Shown: positions 10,612-18,615, numbered from the stretch's first letter. The stretch: 64,000 nt of DNA from Massilia sp. erpn (GCF_024400215.1 NZ_CP053748.1:3906001-3970000); one strand, 5' to 3'. Notes: a model not told the origin generated them from the letters alone. Numbers and translations are program-made.

Positions 10612-11027
10612 AAGGAGTACCCTGGATTCTGATTGCCGGAACTATTCATAGTCTTGGTTCTATATCTTTGCTAATTTTGGGCTGGGAGCAAGTCAATCAG
10701 CGATTGGTAGGTGATGTATTTTATTTGGTTTCTGCATATTTCATATTTTCCTTATGCATACTGCTAGTTGCTAAGAAATGGGTCAAACAGCGAAGCGGAC
10801 GGAAGATGCTATTACTTGTTTTGCTTCCCTATGTTAGTTTTTTTCTTTCTTATCTTGTGGTGGGATTCATGCTGTATAGAAATATGCTCAAGATCGAGAA
10901 TCTTGGAGCAATATTGTTTAGTGCTTCGTACTTTTTTTACCTTGTAATTTATGGCCCCTTAATTAGTGCCATGAACGCTGCATCGCTGGTTTTCTATCGC
11001 AGGCTGGTTTCGAAGAAGACTGTCTGA
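10608..11027 (+). CDS. Four-helix membrane protein, candidate immunity protein
   Basis: Protein of 139 aa, starting at ATG 10608 inside the stop codon of the decayed tip; an upstream ATG at 10596 is in frame but less likely. About four membrane helices are visible (WILIAGTIHSLGSISLLIL, VFYLVSAYFIFSLCILLVA, LLVLLPYVSFFLSYLVVGF and ILFSASYFFYLVIYGPLI), with a basic loop KKWVKQRSGRK between helices 2 and 3. AT-rich, with an intact frame, although its toxin has decayed. No family is recognised. The ATGA coupling suggests it was the cognate immunity protein of the lost toxin and is now an orphan. Confidence 0.7.
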   Translation: MKGVPWILIAGTIHSLGSISLLILGWEQVNQRLVGDVFYLVSAYFIFSLCILLVAKKWVKQRSGRKMLLLVLLPYVSFFLSYLVVGFMLYRNMLKIENLGAILFSASYFFYLVIYGPLISAMNAASLVFYRRLVSKKTV

Positions 11028-11124
11028 GTGACGCGTAGCTCATGTTATTTCTATTGAGTAAGATGTTAAATTGAAATTGCCACTTGAATCTCTGGGCATA
11101 GCAAGGTGTTCCGCATGATCATGA

Positions 11125-11307
11125 TTAGGGACAAGCAATTGCGCGACAGCACCCCAGAAATATCTATCAAAGAGACTTGGGTTGCCGGGTGATAAAGTAC
11201 TTCCTGGAAATCTGAAAGCTGATTTACGTAGCTCACAGGGTTTGATATCGCAAATCCGTAGGCCAGCCCCGCCACCCGGCCCAGCACCGTTCTTCTTTAT
11301 ACATTAG
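11125..11307 (+). pseudogene. Possible remnant of another toxin tail
   Basis: An open stretch of 60 codons without a start, containing LGLPGDKVLPGNLKADLRSS and ending RRPAPPPGPAPFFFIH plus stop. The proline-rich end and its position 12 bases before a small gene with a good ribosome site look like the 3' end of a toxin tip. This is an interpretation; no homologue is recognised. The preceding ~95 bases hold nothing identifiable. Confidence 0.35.
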
Positions 11308-11318
11308 GAGTACTTGCG

Positions 11319-11630
11319 ATGAGATGGGTTATTGGGATTGCCTTGGTTGCAGTATTGCTTGGCGTTTGGTTCGGATTTTCGCCCCGTAATCTTTATCTTG
11401 TCGCTCATGATGTGGTTCCAGTATTTGCTACCGAACTAGAGGCCATGCGCTCAGGTTCGCCAGTCAAGCAGAAGTTGAAAGCTGATGAGCGGAGACTGAT
11501 TGTCGAATGCATTGATGCGAAACACTATCAAATATATAAGGTTAGATTGATCGACGGTGAAATAGGGTTCGTCAATGTTGGTAATTATTCGATTGAGAGA
11601 AGCGGACAGGAAGGCGTGCCCCGGTGTTGA
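11319..11630 (+). CDS. Small membrane-anchored protein, candidate immunity protein
   Basis: Protein of 103 aa with AGGAG seven bases before the ATG. Residues 4-20 form one hydrophobic segment (VIGIALVAVLLGVWFGF), followed by a probably periplasmic 80-residue part with two Cys (CIDAKHY and the C-terminal VPRC). No family is recognised. It lies directly behind a possible toxin remnant and has the AT-rich composition of the other small genes in the island, so an orphan immunity role is plausible but unproven. Confidence 0.55.
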   Translation: MRWVIGIALVAVLLGVWFGFSPRNLYLVAHDVVPVFATELEAMRSGSPVKQKLKADERRLIVECIDAKHYQIYKVRLIDGEIGFVNVGNYSIERSGQEGVPRC

Positions 11631-11732
11631 CGTGCCAAGGATTAGCCGCTGTTTGGAAAGATGATTGAAGGCGCTACTGGACCGCACTCGAATTCTGAGC
11701 TTTGCATTTCGTTACCCTTGATGGGGTATCAT

Positions 11733-11955
11733 TCAATCGCTGGTCTCGCTGAGCGAGGCCAGCTTGATTAGTGAAGAACATCGCTGCACTAGGTTGAGTA
11801 AGGAGGGGTGATCGAGCCGAGGGGCGAGAGCACCTCCCAGCGGAGGATGAATCTGTGTAAGAAGCTCTCGAATTCGATTGCTTGTCTGAGTGATTTGATT
11901 CACCAGTTCATCGCCAAACCCGCACAGCATGTCAGTTCAGCCAATTGCTCACTGT
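11733..11955 (-). mobile_element. IS110-family transposase remnant
   Basis: On the minus strand the frame reads GDELVNQITQTSNRIRELL, then TQIHPPLGGALAPRLDHPS and LLNLVQRC. This is recognisable as the middle of an IS110-type (DEDD) transposase. Only about 70 codons remain, with neither the N-terminal DEDD catalytic part nor the C-terminal Ser region. The fragment abuts the truncated start of orphan tip 3, so the insertion or its decay probably helped cut off the 5' part of that rhs copy. Bases 11631-11732 hold nothing identifiable. Confidence 0.7.
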
Positions 11956-13032
11956 CAGGGCGATCACGTATTCCTACACGATGGCGGCACAAAGCAACCG
12001 CCTTGACGCCTGGAGCGGCGGCGGCAAATCGCGCAGCTTTGGCTACGACGCGGCAGGGAACCTGAGCAGCGAAAACCGGGAAAATGGCTCACGCAGCTAC
12101 ACCTATGACGTCTATAACCGGCTGGATGGCGTACGGATTAACGGCGTGGAGACCTCCGCCTACCGCAATAACTCGCTGAACCAGCGCGTGTACAAGTCAG
12201 CCGGAGGCTATGCCAGCCGCTTCATCTAAGCCCGGACGGCCAGCTGTTGGCTGAAATCGGCCCGCAGGACACCAGCTATGTCTGGATCGGCGGCGAGCTG
12301 CTGGGGATTGCGCGCGCTGGCCAGTTCTACGCCAGCCATAACGATCAGGTCGGACGGCCGGAAGTGCTGTCCAACGGTTCGGGTGCTGTCGCCTGGCAGG
12401 CGGCCAACACGGCGTTTGACCGGACGGTCGTGGCCGATACGGTTGGCGGCTTCAATGTGGGGTTCCCAGGACAGTATTACGATAGTGAATCAGGACTCTG
12501 GTATAACTGGCACCGGTACTATGATCCATCCCTGGGACGATATGTCCAGAGCGATCCGATAGGATTAAACGGGGGCATAAATACCTATGCCTATGTTGAC
12601 GGTAATCCACTTTTACTGTCCGATGAATTTGGGTTGGCACCAGGCGACCGCTATCCAACGGCCAACGCAGCTGCTATCCAGGCAATCAAAGATGTTAATG
12701 CCATGTCGATCAAGACCAATCTTGAGATTGGCGGGCGAATTTATAAACGCGCAGATGGAGGGTACTCTTATACATGGCCGGCTTTAGGAACGCAAAAAGA
12801 TATGGGGCAAGTGCCTCCCATGTGCCAAGGAAATGAAGGGATGTATCATACCCATGGCAACTATGACGGTCGATCCCGGCCAGACGTGACCTCAGGGATT
12901 GATCAATATTGGTCCGATAAAGAAGGAAAACCCATTTGGGCAGGAACGCCATCTGGCGTTGTAGTGAAGTACACGCCCAATGGAACTCCTTATGCAGGCT
13001 CGGCTGTGGCTATTGCAAGGGGAATAAAATGA
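11956..13032 (+). pseudogene. Orphan Rhs tip 3 with DUF4329-like toxin domain, frameshifted
   Basis: Homology to the intact rhs starts abruptly near 11956, next to the IS110 fragment, and no start codon of its own is evident. The frame follows the Rhs core to SRFI, then hits TAA at 12227-12229. The intact gene has TTCATCTACAGC here and this copy has TTCATCTAAGC, so one C is lost. The frame resumes at once and runs to 13032. After [17 protein letters not shown] and DEFGL comes a ~145-residue tip with [18 protein letters not shown] and later [13 protein letters not shown]. The HxH motif with a downstream Ser/Asp resembles DUF4329/JAB-type domains, which suggests a metal-dependent hydrolase; this is inferred. 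Confidence 0.8.
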
Positions 13033-13451
13033 CGTTGCGGTCGACATTGAATATGCGTGTAGGAGCTTTACTATTTTTCTTCTTCGCTTTGTTCGCAATG
13101 CGCTTCAGCCATGCCGAGGAAAACTCGGCCTTGCCAGTGTCAATTTATCAGCTGATGGCAAATCCAGAAAAATATGACGGCAAGGAAGTTTACGTCATCG
13201 GGTTCATGCATCTGGAATTCGAGGGCGACGTTCTTTACGCACACCGGGAGGATTGGGTTCACACACTGATCCAGAACGGGCTTGCATTGGATGTGCCGAA
13301 AAGCGAATACGCAAAATGGTTGAAGATAAATAATAATTATGTTGTGGTTCAAGCTTTATTTTCGGCTACCGAGCGAGGACATTTTGCCCTACGCGCTGGC
13401 TCATTGACGAAGATAAGCAAGCTTGCTAAGTGGCAGGTGCCAAAGCGTTAG
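13029..13451 (+). CDS. Periplasmic candidate immunity protein of tip 3
   Basis: Protein of 140 aa, starting at ATG 13029 overlapping the tip 3 stop as ATGA. A clear signal peptide runs over residues 1-28 (hydrophobic FFFFALFAM, then SHAEE). The mature part contains [33 protein letters not shown] and [14 protein letters not shown]. This resembles small exported proteins often found behind DUF4329-type Rhs tips. An exported immunity protein would intercept the toxin in the periplasm. The coupling is seen directly; the immunity function is inferred. Confidence 0.7.
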   Translation: MTLRSTLNMRVGALLFFFFALFAMRFSHAEENSALPVSIYQLMANPEKYDGKEVYVIGFMHLEFEGDVLYAHREDWVHTLIQNGLALDVPKSEYAKWLKINNNYVVVQALFSATERGHFALRAGSLTKISKLAKWQVPKR

Positions 13452-13516
13452 TATGCTGAAAATACTTCTTCATATTCACCTATGCTCCCCTCCCGCTCCT
13501 GCATCATTTTTACGCT

Positions 13517-13675
13517 ATGCTTCACTACACTGCTGCCAGTGACAAACAGCTGAACGATATGCTGCTGGCAACGCATCCGCTTCCCCCGTCATCCTTGCCG
13601 CAGGCGCCGCCCGCACCTGCACCTGCGGCGTTCTTGCTTGAGGAGGAAGATTTTGAAAAGCTCAAGGCCGCATAA
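13517..13675 (+). CDS. Small acidic proline-rich ORF, unrecognised
   Basis: A 52-codon ORF with a proline/alanine-rich middle (PPAPAPAAF) and a C-terminus LLEEEDFEKLKAA. No convincing ribosome site precedes the ATG and no family is recognised. It may be a short gene at the edge of the Rhs island or a chance frame; the coding evidence is weak. Confidence 0.3.
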   Translation: MLHYTAASDKQLNDMLLATHPLPPSSLPQAPPAPAPAAFLLEEEDFEKLKAA

Positions 13676-13701
13676 ACCAGCAGTCGCGGGAGTGCACCTT
13701 G

Positions 13702-13896
13702 ATGGAGAAACCTGCCCGCAAACTCGTCGTCGCCCTGTTGGAACGCTATGAGCGGGACTGGAGCCGCGTCAATTTCGTGCAAAAGGTGACGGCGCTCAAT
13801 AAGCGCCGCAATCTCATTCCCGCCAAGCTGCTGGCGGAGGAATTCGCCGGAATCCGGCCCCGACGTCCCGCATGCACTGTGGCTGGCCGCTGCTAG
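13702..13896 (+). CDS. Small basic hypothetical protein
   Basis: A 64-aa frame from ATG 13702, with GGGAG about 10 bases upstream. It begins MEKPARKLVVALLERYERDW, and the first 45 residues look like two amphipathic basic helices. It converges on the CHRD gene, overlapping its last codon by four bases. No family is recognised; the last dozen residues look non-native, so the true end of an older gene may have been lost. Confidence 0.4.
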   Translation: MEKPARKLVVALLERYERDWSRVNFVQKVTALNKRRNLIPAKLLAEEFAGIRPRRPACTVAGRC

Positions 13897-14486
13897 CGGC
13901 GGCGGCGCCGCATTGCCACTGCGGCCACGGGCAGGACGGCGCCCAGCATCAGCGCCATGGACGGCTCCGGCACCGGCGCCAGATTGCCGCGGATTTCGCC
14001 GCTGGTGAAACTGTCGCTGTGGATGTTGAAGTAGGCGCGCCGTCCATCCAGACCGGCCAGCAGGGCCGCTTCGGCGCCGGTGGTCGTGCCGCCGTGGCTG
14101 GCGATGAAGGCCGGGTTCCAGGTCGCGGCCAGGGAGGTGTCGAAAGTAGCGTAGTAGTCGCCCGCGTGTACGCCGGACGGGAAGCCGGTGAACGTGGGCA
14201 GCATGGTGGCGACGCCGGCGGTGCCGCTCAGTGGGGCCGCCGTACAGCAGTGGATATGGGCCGCGGTGCTGTGGCCGAGCAGGCCGGCGAAATCGGCGTC
14301 GATGTAGAGGCTGTGGGCGGACAGGTCGAACACCAGCGTTACCTGGCCGCTGCCGGGCGAGGCGTTGGTTGGCACTTCGGCGGCGCCGCTCAGGCTGGCG
14401 CTATAGGTCTTGGGAGAAGCGGCGGCGCAAGTGGCCGCCAGCAGCAGGGCCAGCGCAGCCAGCCCGTGGGGGAGAGGCATCTTCAT
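13893..14486 (-). CDS. CHRD-domain protein with PEP-CTERM sorting signal
   Basis: Protein of 197 aa, starting at ATG 14486 behind AAGGAG. Signal peptide at 1-24, then a CHRD (chordin-like) domain: YSASLSGAAEVPTNASPGSG, AHIHCCTAAPLSG and FNIHSDSFTSGEIRGNL. The C-terminus is a classic PEP-CTERM tripartite signal: VPEPS, a hydrophobic helix, then RRRRR. Such proteins are exported and then processed by exosortase at the inner membrane. The exosortase genes are not in the window. The role of the CHRD domain is unknown; surface or extracellular-matrix functions are usually suggested. Confidence 0.85.
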   Translation of the reverse strand: MKMPLPHGLAALALLLAATCAAASPKTYSASLSGAAEVPTNASPGSGQVTLVFDLSAHSLYIDADFAGLLGHSTAAHIHCCTAAPLSGTAGVATMLPTFTGFPSGVHAGDYYATFDTSLAATWNPAFIASHGGTTTGAEAALLAGLDGRRAYFNIHSDSFTSGEIRGNLAPVPEPSMALMLGAVLPVAAVAMRRRRR

Positions 14487-14624
14487 TTCAGGCTCCTTGG
14501 TCAACAGCGAAGCGCTGCTTTCCGGATCAGCCTGCCAGATCGGCGGCATCCATGCGGCAGCTCGACCATTCTCGCCGAGCCACCAAGTGGCTTGCCACAC
14601 GATACCTTTGGAAAAGACGGCCGC

Positions 14625-15170
14625 TCAGGCCTGCACTTGGCGGCAGAAGTCGAGCAGCATCCGCTCGCCTTCGGGCCAGGGGCCATAGCCCGCGTCGCCG
14701 TTGATATGGCCGGCTTCGCCGATCAGCACCAGCTTGCTGCCCCAGGCGGCGGCGAAGGCTTGCGCCCGCTCGGTGCTGACGTATTCATCTTTGGTGCTGG
14801 CCACCACGATGCTGGGGAAGGGCAGGGCCACCAGCGGCATGGGCTGGAAGCCGCTGGTGCAGTCGGGGTAGGAGGGCGCTTCGGTGTCGCTGGGGGCGAC
14901 CAGGAAGGCGCCGGCGATCTTGTGCGGGCTGTTGGACGCGGCCCAGTACGACACCAGGGTGCAGGACAGGCTGTGCGCCGCCAGCACCGGCGGCCGCCGG
15001 CAGGCGGCGATGGCGGCATCGAGTTCGCGCACCCATTCCGTGCGCTCCGGCGTTTCCCAGTCGCGGTGCGCGATGCGCCGCATCCAGGGGTGGGTTTTCT
15101 CCCAGTGGGTTTGCCAGTGCAGCGGGCCCGAATTCCATAAACCGGGCAGGGTCAGTACCTCGAAATCCAT
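14625..15170 (-). CDS. RBBP9/YdeN-family alpha/beta hydrolase
   Basis: Protein of 181 aa. The start at 15170 has AGGAGAAGGA immediately upstream; a longer frame to 15527 runs through RNase T2 and is spurious. The nucleophile motif is AAHSLSC (Ser near residue 70) in place of canonical GxSxG, as in the RBBP9/DUF1234 family. The Asp is in STKDEY and the His in GEAGHINGDAGYGPWPEG, the family's usual C-terminal signature. Cytosolic serine hydrolase of unknown substrate. Last gene of the kynU-kynA-RNase T2 cluster, 17 bases behind the nuclease. Confidence 0.85.
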   Translation of the reverse strand: MDFEVLTLPGLWNSGPLHWQTHWEKTHPWMRRIAHRDWETPERTEWVRELDAAIAACRRPPVLAAHSLSCTLVSYWAASNSPHKIAGAFLVAPSDTEAPSYPDCTSGFQPMPLVALPFPSIVVASTKDEYVSTERAQAFAAAWGSKLVLIGEAGHINGDAGYGPWPEGERMLLDFCRQVQA

Positions 15171-15187
15171 TCCTTCTCCTCTTGGGG

Positions 15188-15865
15188 TTAACGCACGCTT
15201 TGCAGCAGGAAGCTGGGCTGCCCGCAGCTTTTCTGCGAACGCTTGATCTCGGCTGCGCCGCAGCTTTGCGGCACGCCGTCCTTGCGGTAGCAGACGCGCA
15301 CTTCGCGCAGGAAGCGCCCGCTGCCGCTGCAGAAGGGCAGCAGGGACGCGTCCTGCAGCCCGGGATTGGCGGCGCGGAAGGCTTGCTGCAATTCGGTCGC
15401 CGTGGTGCGCAGCGGCTGGGCCGGTTTCTGATACGGGGCGGGGATGGTCAGGCCTTGTTTCAGCTTGGCCGACAAGGCCAAATAGGCGGCCGGCGTCAGG
15501 CCGGAACAGGTGCCGTGCTTTTTCCACTCATGCTCGATCAGGCGCGGCGAGGGATAGAGCGGCGCGTATTCGGCTTTGAGCTTGCCCGGCAGCGGCATGC
15601 GCGAGCAGCTTTCCGGGTAGCCGTTGACGAACTGCGGCCACAGGCCATGCAGCACGAAGCCAAGCTGGCGGCCGGTGGCGCATTGGTCCTCGTCATCCTT
15701 GCCGCGCGTGGCGCAGTAATCGGGCGACCAGCTCAGCGACAGGGCGTAGTAGTCGAATACGCCGGGCTGCTCGCCGCGCGCCTGGGCCGCGCCGGGCAGG
15801 GCCAGGACGCCGGCCAGCACGAGGCCGGACAGGGCCGAAAACAGGGGCGGGCGGACAGTGTGCAT
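15188..15865 (-). CDS. Ribonuclease T2 family protein
   Basis: Protein of 225 aa with a signal peptide (about 1-29, cleaved after AQA). Both catalytic segments of RNase T2 are present: CAS1 FVLHGLWPQ and CAS2 EHEWKKHGTC, each with its catalytic His. At least six Cys are available for disulphides, as expected in the periplasm or outside the cell. The family cleaves RNA to 3'-phosphates via a 2',3'-cyclic intermediate with little base preference. It lies 20 bases behind kynA and 17 before the hydrolase gene, so probably one transcript; a metabolic link to tryptophan breakdown is not apparent. Confidence 0.92.
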   Translation of the reverse strand: MHTVRPPLFSALSGLVLAGVLALPGAAQARGEQPGVFDYYALSLSWSPDYCATRGKDDEDQCATGRQLGFVLHGLWPQFVNGYPESCSRMPLPGKLKAEYAPLYPSPRLIEHEWKKHGTCSGLTPAAYLALSAKLKQGLTIPAPYQKPAQPLRTTATELQQAFRAANPGLQDASLLPFCSGSGRFLREVRVCYRKDGVPQSCGAAEIKRSQKSCGQPSFLLQSVR

Positions 15866-15885
15866 GGTGGGTCTTTCAGAACGGG

Positions 15886-16728
15886 TCAGAGCGCGGTGCG
15901 CAGGGCAAACAGTTCCGGAAAGAGTACCACGTCCAGCATCTTGCGCAGATAGCTCACGCCGGCCGTGCCGCCGGTGCCGGTCTTGAAGCCGATGATGCGT
16001 TCCACCGTCGTCACGTGGCGGAAGCGCCAGAAGCGGAAGGCCGTTTCCAGGTCCACCAGCTTTTCGCCCAGCTCATACAAGGCCCAGTAGCGGTGCGGGT
16101 CGCGGTAGACTTCCAGCCAGGCCGCTTTCACCGATTCATTGGCGGCGGTGGGTTGGGTCCAGTCGCCGTCCAGGCGTTCGGCGTCGATGGCCAGGCCGTG
16201 GCGCGCCAGCAGGCGGATCGCCTCGTCGTACAGCGAAGGGGCGCGCAGGGCGCGATCGAGCAGGGCGTGGTGTTCCGGCGCCGATTCGTGCACGGCCAAC
16301 AGGTTGGCGTTCTTGTTCCCGAGGATGAATTCGATCTCGCGGTACTGGTAGGACTGGAAGCCGGAGGAGGCGCCCAAATAAGGGCGGATGGCGCTGTACT
16401 CGGGCGGCGTCATGGTGGCCAGCACGTCCCAGGCGTGCACCAGCTGGTCCATGATGCGCGCCACGCGGGCCAGCATCTTGAAGGCGGGCGACAGATCGTC
16501 CTGCTGGATCTGGGCGCACACCGCATGCATCTCGTGCAGCATGAGCTTCATCCACAGCTCGCTGGTCTGGTGCTGCACGATGAACAGCATCTCGTTGTGG
16601 TTGGGGGAGAGTGGATGCTGGGCGCTGAGGATCTTGTCCAGGGCCAGGTAATCGCCATAGCTCATGGACTTGCTGAAGTCCATCTGCGCGCCATGCCATT
16701 GTGCGGCGGCTTTGTTGTCGGTGCTCAT
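15886..16728 (-). CDS. kynA: Tryptophan 2,3-dioxygenase
   Basis: Protein of 280 aa, a typical length. This haem enzyme opens the indole ring of L-tryptophan to N-formylkynurenine, the first step of the kynurenine pathway. Family signatures are [40 protein letters not shown], the substrate-loop [16 protein letters not shown], and [17 protein letters not shown], which carries the proximal haem His. The start codon is 12 bases behind kynU. The arylformamidase gene kynB, normally the third member, is not adjacent here. Confidence 0.97.
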   Translation of the reverse strand: MSTDNKAAAQWHGAQMDFSKSMSYGDYLALDKILSAQHPLSPNHNEMLFIVQHQTSELWMKLMLHEMHAVCAQIQQDDLSPAFKMLARVARIMDQLVHAWDVLATMTPPEYSAIRPYLGASSGFQSYQYREIEFILGNKNANLLAVHESAPEHHALLDRALRAPSLYDEAIRLLARHGLAIDAERLDGDWTQPTAANESVKAAWLEVYRDPHRYWALYELGEKLVDLETAFRFWRFRHVTTVERIIGFKTGTGGTAGVSYLRKMLDVVLFPELFALRTAL

Positions 16729-16740
16729 ATCGGGTGCTCT

Positions 16741-17991
16741 TCAGGTTACGGCGCCGCGTTCGGCGTTCACGTCATAGGCTTGTTCGTCGAGGATCTGCTT
16801 CAGGATCTCCATCGCGTCCCACACATCGGCAAAGCTGGTGTAGAGCGGGGTGAAGCCGAAGCGCATGATGGTCGGTTCGCGGTAGTCGCCGATCACGCCG
16901 CGCGCGATCAGGGCCGCCATCACCGCGTAGCCGTGGGCATGGGTGAAGCTGACCTGGCTGCCGCGCCGCGCATGTTCGCGCGGCGTGACCAGGCCCAGGC
17001 CGTGGCCGGCGCAGCGCTCTTCCACCAGGGCGATGAACAGGTCGGTCAGGGCCAGCGATTTGGCGCGCACCGCCTCCATCGTGGTCTGGGCGAAGACATC
17101 CAGGCCGCATTCGACCATGGCCAGCGAGACGATGGGCTGGGTGCCGCACAGGGCGCGGCCGATGCCCTCGGTGGGCGCGAAGTCGGGCGCCATGGCGAAC
17201 GGCGCGGCATGGCCCCACCAGCCGGACAGCGGCTGCTGGAAGCGCGCCTGGTGCTTGCGCGGCACCCAGGCGAAGGCCGGCGCGCCGGGGCCGCCGTTCA
17301 GGTATTTATAGGTGCAGCCGACGGCGAAGTCGGCGCCGTCCCGTTCCAGCGCCACCGGCACGGCGCCGGCCGAGTGGGCCAGATCCCAGACGATCAGGGC
17401 GCCGCGCTCATGGGCCAGGGCGCTGGTGGCCGCCATATCGTGCTGGTAGCCGGTACGGTAGTTGACATGGGTGAGCATGACCACGGCGGTATCGGCGCCG
17501 ATGGCCTGCGGCAGTTCGTCGACGCTGTCGACCAGGCGCACGCTGTAGCCGCGCTGCAGCCAGCCGGCCAGGCCCTGGGCCATATAGATATCGGTGGGGA
17601 AGTTGCTGCGCTCGGTGACGATGACGCGCCGTTCGCTCGTCTCGGCAGCGCTGGCCTGCATATGCAGGGCGGCGGCCAGCACCTTGAACAGGTTCAGCGA
17701 GGTGGTATCGGTGACGACCACTTCGCCGGCTGCGGCGCCGATCAGCGGCGCCAGGCGGTCGCCCAGGCGCTTGGGCAGCTCGAACCAGCCCGCCGTATTC
17801 CAGCTGGTGATCAGGTCCTTGCCCCATTCGCGCGCGATGACGTCGCTGGCGCGGGTCAGGGCGGCCTTGGGCCGGGCGCCCAGGGAGTTGCCATCCAGAT
17901 AAATCACCCCGGCCGGCAGGTCGAAGTGGTCGCGCAGCGGGGCCAGGGCATCCTGGGCGTCGCGGTCGAGGCAGTCTTTGCGTGTCGTCAT
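16741..17991 (-). CDS. kynU: Kynureninase
   Basis: Protein of 416 aa. This PLP enzyme cleaves kynurenine to anthranilate and alanine. It shows the aminotransferase-fold features of the family: [15 protein letters not shown] at the N-terminus, [12 protein letters not shown] with the PLP-binding Asp, and [15 protein letters not shown] with the Schiff-base Lys. First gene of a four-gene minus-strand operon (kynU, kynA, RNase T2, hydrolase). Its promoter must lie in the ~620 bp shared with the flhDC leader; no KynR-type regulator gene is next to it. Confidence 0.97.
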   Translation of the reverse strand: MTTRKDCLDRDAQDALAPLRDHFDLPAGVIYLDGNSLGARPKAALTRASDVIAREWGKDLITSWNTAGWFELPKRLGDRLAPLIGAAAGEVVVTDTTSLNLFKVLAAALHMQASAAETSERRVIVTERSNFPTDIYMAQGLAGWLQRGYSVRLVDSVDELPQAIGADTAVVMLTHVNYRTGYQHDMAATSALAHERGALIVWDLAHSAGAVPVALERDGADFAVGCTYKYLNGGPGAPAFAWVPRKHQARFQQPLSGWWGHAAPFAMAPDFAPTEGIGRALCGTQPIVSLAMVECGLDVFAQTTMEAVRAKSLALTDLFIALVEERCAGHGLGLVTPREHARRGSQVSFTHAHGYAVMAALIARGVIGDYREPTIMRFGFTPLYTSFADVWDAMEILKQILDEQAYDVNAERGAVT

Positions 17992-18194
17992 ACGGCTTCT
18001 CTCATGAGGAAATTACTTGAAGCTTGAAGTAGAAGCGGCAGTGTAACAATTTTTTTGCTGACAAAGTAAGCACGGTGATGTATTTTTGTTATTATTGATG
18101 AAAGCTTTAAGTCGCGCAAACCCGCATGGATACTGGCTTGCGCAGCGATATGGACTTTTTTTCGAAAACTTTTTAAAAATTTTCGCTCCAAGCC

Positions 18195-18221
18195 TAAAGT
18201 TCCTGCCGGGCTTGCCGTTAC
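18195..18221 (+). promoter_or_regulatory. FliA (sigma-28)-like promoter 1 upstream of flhDC
   Basis: TAAAGTTC at 18195-18202, an 11-base spacer, then GCCGTTAC at 18214-18221. The sigma-28 consensus is TAAAGTTT, 11 bases, GCCGATAA, so both boxes and the spacing fit. An A/T block (about 18164-18185), like an UP element, precedes it. It points towards flhD, about 390 bases downstream. Confidence 0.55.
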
Positions 18222-18304
18222 CCAAAATAGAAGCGCGGTAAAAGGCTTGCTGTTCAGCACTTTGGGATGGGCGAAAAAATTTTAAAATTTTTTGCAGAAA
18301 ACCC

Positions 18305-18331
18305 TAAAGTTCTCCAAAACCCTGCCGTTAC
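18305..18331 (+). promoter_or_regulatory. FliA (sigma-28)-like promoter 2 upstream of flhDC
   Basis: TAAAGTTC at 18305-18312, 11 bases, then GCCGTTAC at 18324-18331. It is a second copy, 110 bases downstream of the first, with the same A/T-rich block in front (about 18273-18295). The boxes are identical while the spacers differ, which suggests selection on the boxes. It leaves a leader of about 280 bases before flhD. Confidence 0.55.
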
Positions 18332-18451
18332 CGGTTTAGATGTCGCAAAAAAGATGCACTGCGATCTACCGTTTTCACCCTCCGCTCGGGGAGTTTTCTT
18401 GAGCTTCAATCCGCCGCAAAGCCGCGCCAGCACTGGCGTGGACCAGTCATA

Positions 18452-18484
18452 GCCCTGCGTTTGTCAGACAAACGCTGACAGGGC
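18452..18484 (+). promoter_or_regulatory. Leader hairpin between FliA-like promoters and flhD
   Basis: Inverted repeat in the flhDC leader: outer arms GCCCTG/CAGGGC and inner arms CGTTTGT/ACAAACG around CAG. No T-run follows, so it does not look like a terminator; it could be an mRNA structure or a dyad operator. A smaller palindrome CGCCAGCACTGGCG lies at 18426-18439. The rest of 18000-18600 is AT-rich and holds no gene that I can support. Confidence 0.4.
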
Positions 18485-18615
18485 GTGTCCGTCATTTCCT
18501 TACTGAAAATACAGAGAGTCGCCTCTTCTGCCTTCCTGCGCCCTCCAGCAGAATGTGTCTCAACGGCAATGCACAAGCATTCCAGGCAGAAAATAAACGG
18601 ATCAAGGAGAGGGAA

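Noticed and set aside
15171..15527. N-terminal extension of the RBBP9-like hydrolase
   Set aside because: It would overlap the RNase T2 gene in another frame; ATG 15170 has a strong ribosome site and matches the family start.
18267..18452. Small plus-strand ORF in the flhDC leader
   Set aside because: It overlaps the second FliA-like promoter, has no ribosome site and no recognisable protein features.
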